DNA of 64,000 bases from Paenibacillus antibioticophila (GTDB lineage Bacteria > Bacillota > Bacilli > Paenibacillales > Paenibacillaceae), in assembly GCF_000455265.1 (NCBI RefSeq), contig NZ_HG005139.1:2697480-2761479 (forward strand), in the 5' to 3' direction. Below are positions 62,714-64,000 of the stretch, in pieces; the stretch's first letter is position 1; every line of letters starts with the position of its first letter. Below the pieces are notes generated by a model. It was given only the letters and a program-made list of their open reading frames with translations. It did no database searches and was not told the DNA's origin. Made by a program: the position numbers and the translations under genes.

Positions 62714-63730
62714 CTATCGTTCCACATCTCCGGCAGTGCTGTGCATGGCCTTGAATACGTCCTGTTCCGAGGACATCGGCGTGTCACCGCTCACCGTGTG
62801 AGCCAACAGAGCCGCAGCCGCTGCAAAGTTGACGGTCTTCTCCGGCTCATAATCCGAGAGCTCTCCGTGCAGAATCCCGCTTGCATAAGCGTCGCCAGCT
62901 CCGATCCTGTCATGGACGGAAAAGGTCAGCTTCTCCGAGAACGTAAATGCACCCTTTTTCAGCATAAACCCTTGCAAGGAATGACGATTATCTCCGTGAA
63001 TATGACGATGCGTTCCCGCAAGGACCTTGATCTGATAATCAGCAGCCACCTGCGGAAGCAATTCGTATAATTGATCAATACGCTCCTTGGCCGCTGTTTT
63101 CCTGCCAAGTGTGAGCATAACATCCTTCTCGTTCATGAATACGATGTCAGAAAGTTCAAGCATTTGCTCATACAATGGCTTGGCCTTCGCATACCCCTCG
63201 GCTCCCCACAATGATGGACGATAGTTGCAATCAAACACTACCAGACCGCCATGCTGCTTGACGGCCCGGGCCAAAGCCAGCATATGCTCCCGCACCTGAT
63301 CATTCATAGCAAGCGTAATCCCGCAGAAATGAATCGCATCGATCCCGGAAGCAATCTGCTCCAGATCATAGGTCCCTTTCGGAGCCGTGTTGAAGCTGCT
63401 CTCCTGGCGGTTGCTGTAAGTTACCCGGCTTGGGCGCATACCGAACCCGTTTTCCAGAAAATAAAGACCCAAATAGCTGCCGCCTCTAGTGATATGATCG
63501 CTTCTGATCCCCAGTCGGTGGAGACTGGACAATGCTGCATCGCCAAGCGGATTATCCGGCAACCGTGACACGAGATACCCTGTATGGCCGAAGCGCGACA
63601 GCGCCGAGGCTACATTAACGCCCGTGCCGGAGAAGGAATAATTCAGCGTGTTGCTCTGCGACAGCAGATCAAACCCCGGCACCTGGAGGCGCATCATAAC
63701 TTCCCCAAATGCAGCAATGGTCTTAGGCAT
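62714..63730 (-). CDS. kdgK: 2-keto-3-deoxygluconate kinase (PfkB family)
   Basis: A 338-residue PfkB-type sugar kinase. The substrate site begins GEVMMRLQVPGFDLL (about residue 8); GTGVNVASALSRFG is the first PfkB signature, VVFDCNYRPSLW (about 158) a KDG-kinase-like stretch, and DRIGAGDAYASGIL (about 273) the second signature with the catalytic Asp. It phosphorylates 2-keto-3-deoxygluconate from pectin or uronate breakdown. Its ATG overlaps the aldolase stop by 8 bases. The assignment over other PfkB sugars rests on these stretches and on the aldolase partner. Confidence 0.85.
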   Translation of the reverse strand: MPKTIAAFGEVMMRLQVPGFDLLSQSNTLNYSFSGTGVNVASALSRFGHTGYLVSRLPDNPLGDAALSSLHRLGIRSDHITRGGSYLGLYFLENGFGMRPSRVTYSNRQESSFNTAPKGTYDLEQIASGIDAIHFCGITLAMNDQVREHMLALARAVKQHGGLVVFDCNYRPSLWGAEGYAKAKPLYEQMLELSDIVFMNEKDVMLTLGRKTAAKERIDQLYELLPQVAADYQIKVLAGTHRHIHGDNRHSLQGFMLKKGAFTFSEKLTFSVHDRIGAGDAYASGILHGELSDYEPEKTVNFAAAAALLAHTVSGDTPMSSEQDVFKAMHSTAGDVER

Positions 63731-64000
63731 AGGTTTGTGCCAGCCTTTTCACGATATCAAGCAAGGTACGCACATCTTCCGGTCTGGTATTCCCGGATTC
63801 GGAATCAATAATTGAAGAGTATACGTGAGGGATGATCTTCTCAACCCCTGCTTCAAGCGCGATTTTTACAATCGGTTCAAAGTTATCCAGATCAATCCCG
63901 CCGGTCGGCTCCAGGGCCAGCCCTTCCTCCGCACAAGCCTTGGCGACTTCACGGTATTCGTCTCCACAAGCCAGACCCTTCATCGGAAAATACTTCAATG
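63723..64000 (-). CDS. KDGP aldolase family protein (DgaF type), 5' part outside window
   Basis: The last 92 residues are visible; the gene continues past the right edge. LEPTGGIDLDNFEPIVKIAL, then KIIPHVYSSIIDS and GNTRPEDVRTLL are characteristic of the DgaF-type 2-dehydro-3-deoxy-phosphogluconate aldolases. They cleave KDPG to pyruvate and glyceraldehyde 3-phosphate. Coupled to kdgK, whose product is its substrate. Confidence 0.82.
   Translation of the reverse strand, partial: LKYFPMKGLACGDEYREVAKACAEEGLALEPTGGIDLDNFEPIVKIALEAGVEKIIPHVYSSIIDSESGNTRPEDVRTLLDIVKRLAQTYA

Overview
The window looks like a chromosomal segment of a Paenibacillus-type, spore-forming, plant-polysaccharide-degrading Firmicute. 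The reasons are the yqeG-yqeH-aroE-yhbY-nadD-yqeK-rsfS gene order, spoVAC-AD-AE, several YesM/YesN-like two-component systems, CUT1 sugar importers without their own ATPase, a high density of glycoside hydrolases (GH), and Paenibacillus-like small dispersed repeats. No rRNA, tRNA, CRISPR array, prophage or intact transposase was seen.

Layout. 1-4.9 kb: housekeeping cluster on the minus strand (ribosome assembly, NAD and shikimate synthesis). 5.0-9.5 kb: moxR / DUF58 / transglutaminase operon. 9.6-11.75 kb: spoVAC-AD-AE plus a 26-residue membrane peptide gene. 11.9-13.0 kb: M42 aminopeptidase, followed by a non-coding stretch with a regular array of small palindromes.

13.5-33.3 kb: a locus whose exo-enzymes match the side chains and backbone of xyloglucan: GH42 beta-galactosidase, GH95 alpha-L-fucosidase, GH31 YicI-type alpha-xylosidase and GH3-CBM6 beta-glucosidase/xylosidase. 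It also has an Lpl-type importer, two AraC regulators, a YesM-like kinase and a separately placed YesN-like regulator. 33.3-34.67 kb is non-coding and full of repeats: a hairpin element, 16-bp tandem repeats, AACGGACATTTT repeats and a 15-copy GGGGTCTT array able to form G-quadruplexes.

34.7-50.6 kb: two parallel arabinan/arabino-oligosaccharide operons. Each has a solute-binding protein, two permeases, a GH51 arabinofuranosidase and a GH43 enzyme, and each is divergent from one of two near-identical winged-helix regulators. The regulators and their upstream DNA are duplicated and show a sharp 179-bp identical block, as expected from gene conversion. Both intergenic regions carry a cre-like site; one also has an AraR-like palindrome.

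50.8-60.1 kb: an operon of solute-binding protein, frameshifted permease, second permease, YesM-like kinase, YesN-like regulator and GH3 enzyme. Its promoter has two 13-bp direct repeats exactly 21 bp apart, directly against a -35 box. 60.2-60.56 kb holds a decayed inverted-repeat element. 60.6-64 kb: a GH130 enzyme, then a keto-deoxygluconate gene set (aldolase, cut by the window edge; kinase; GntR regulator).

All four importers lack an ATP-binding subunit and presumably share an MsmX-like ATPase encoded elsewhere. All four have a stem-loop between the solute-binding-protein gene and the permease genes. The best candidates for something undescribed are the duplicated winged-helix regulator with its unrecognised C-terminal domain, and the structured repeat elements.
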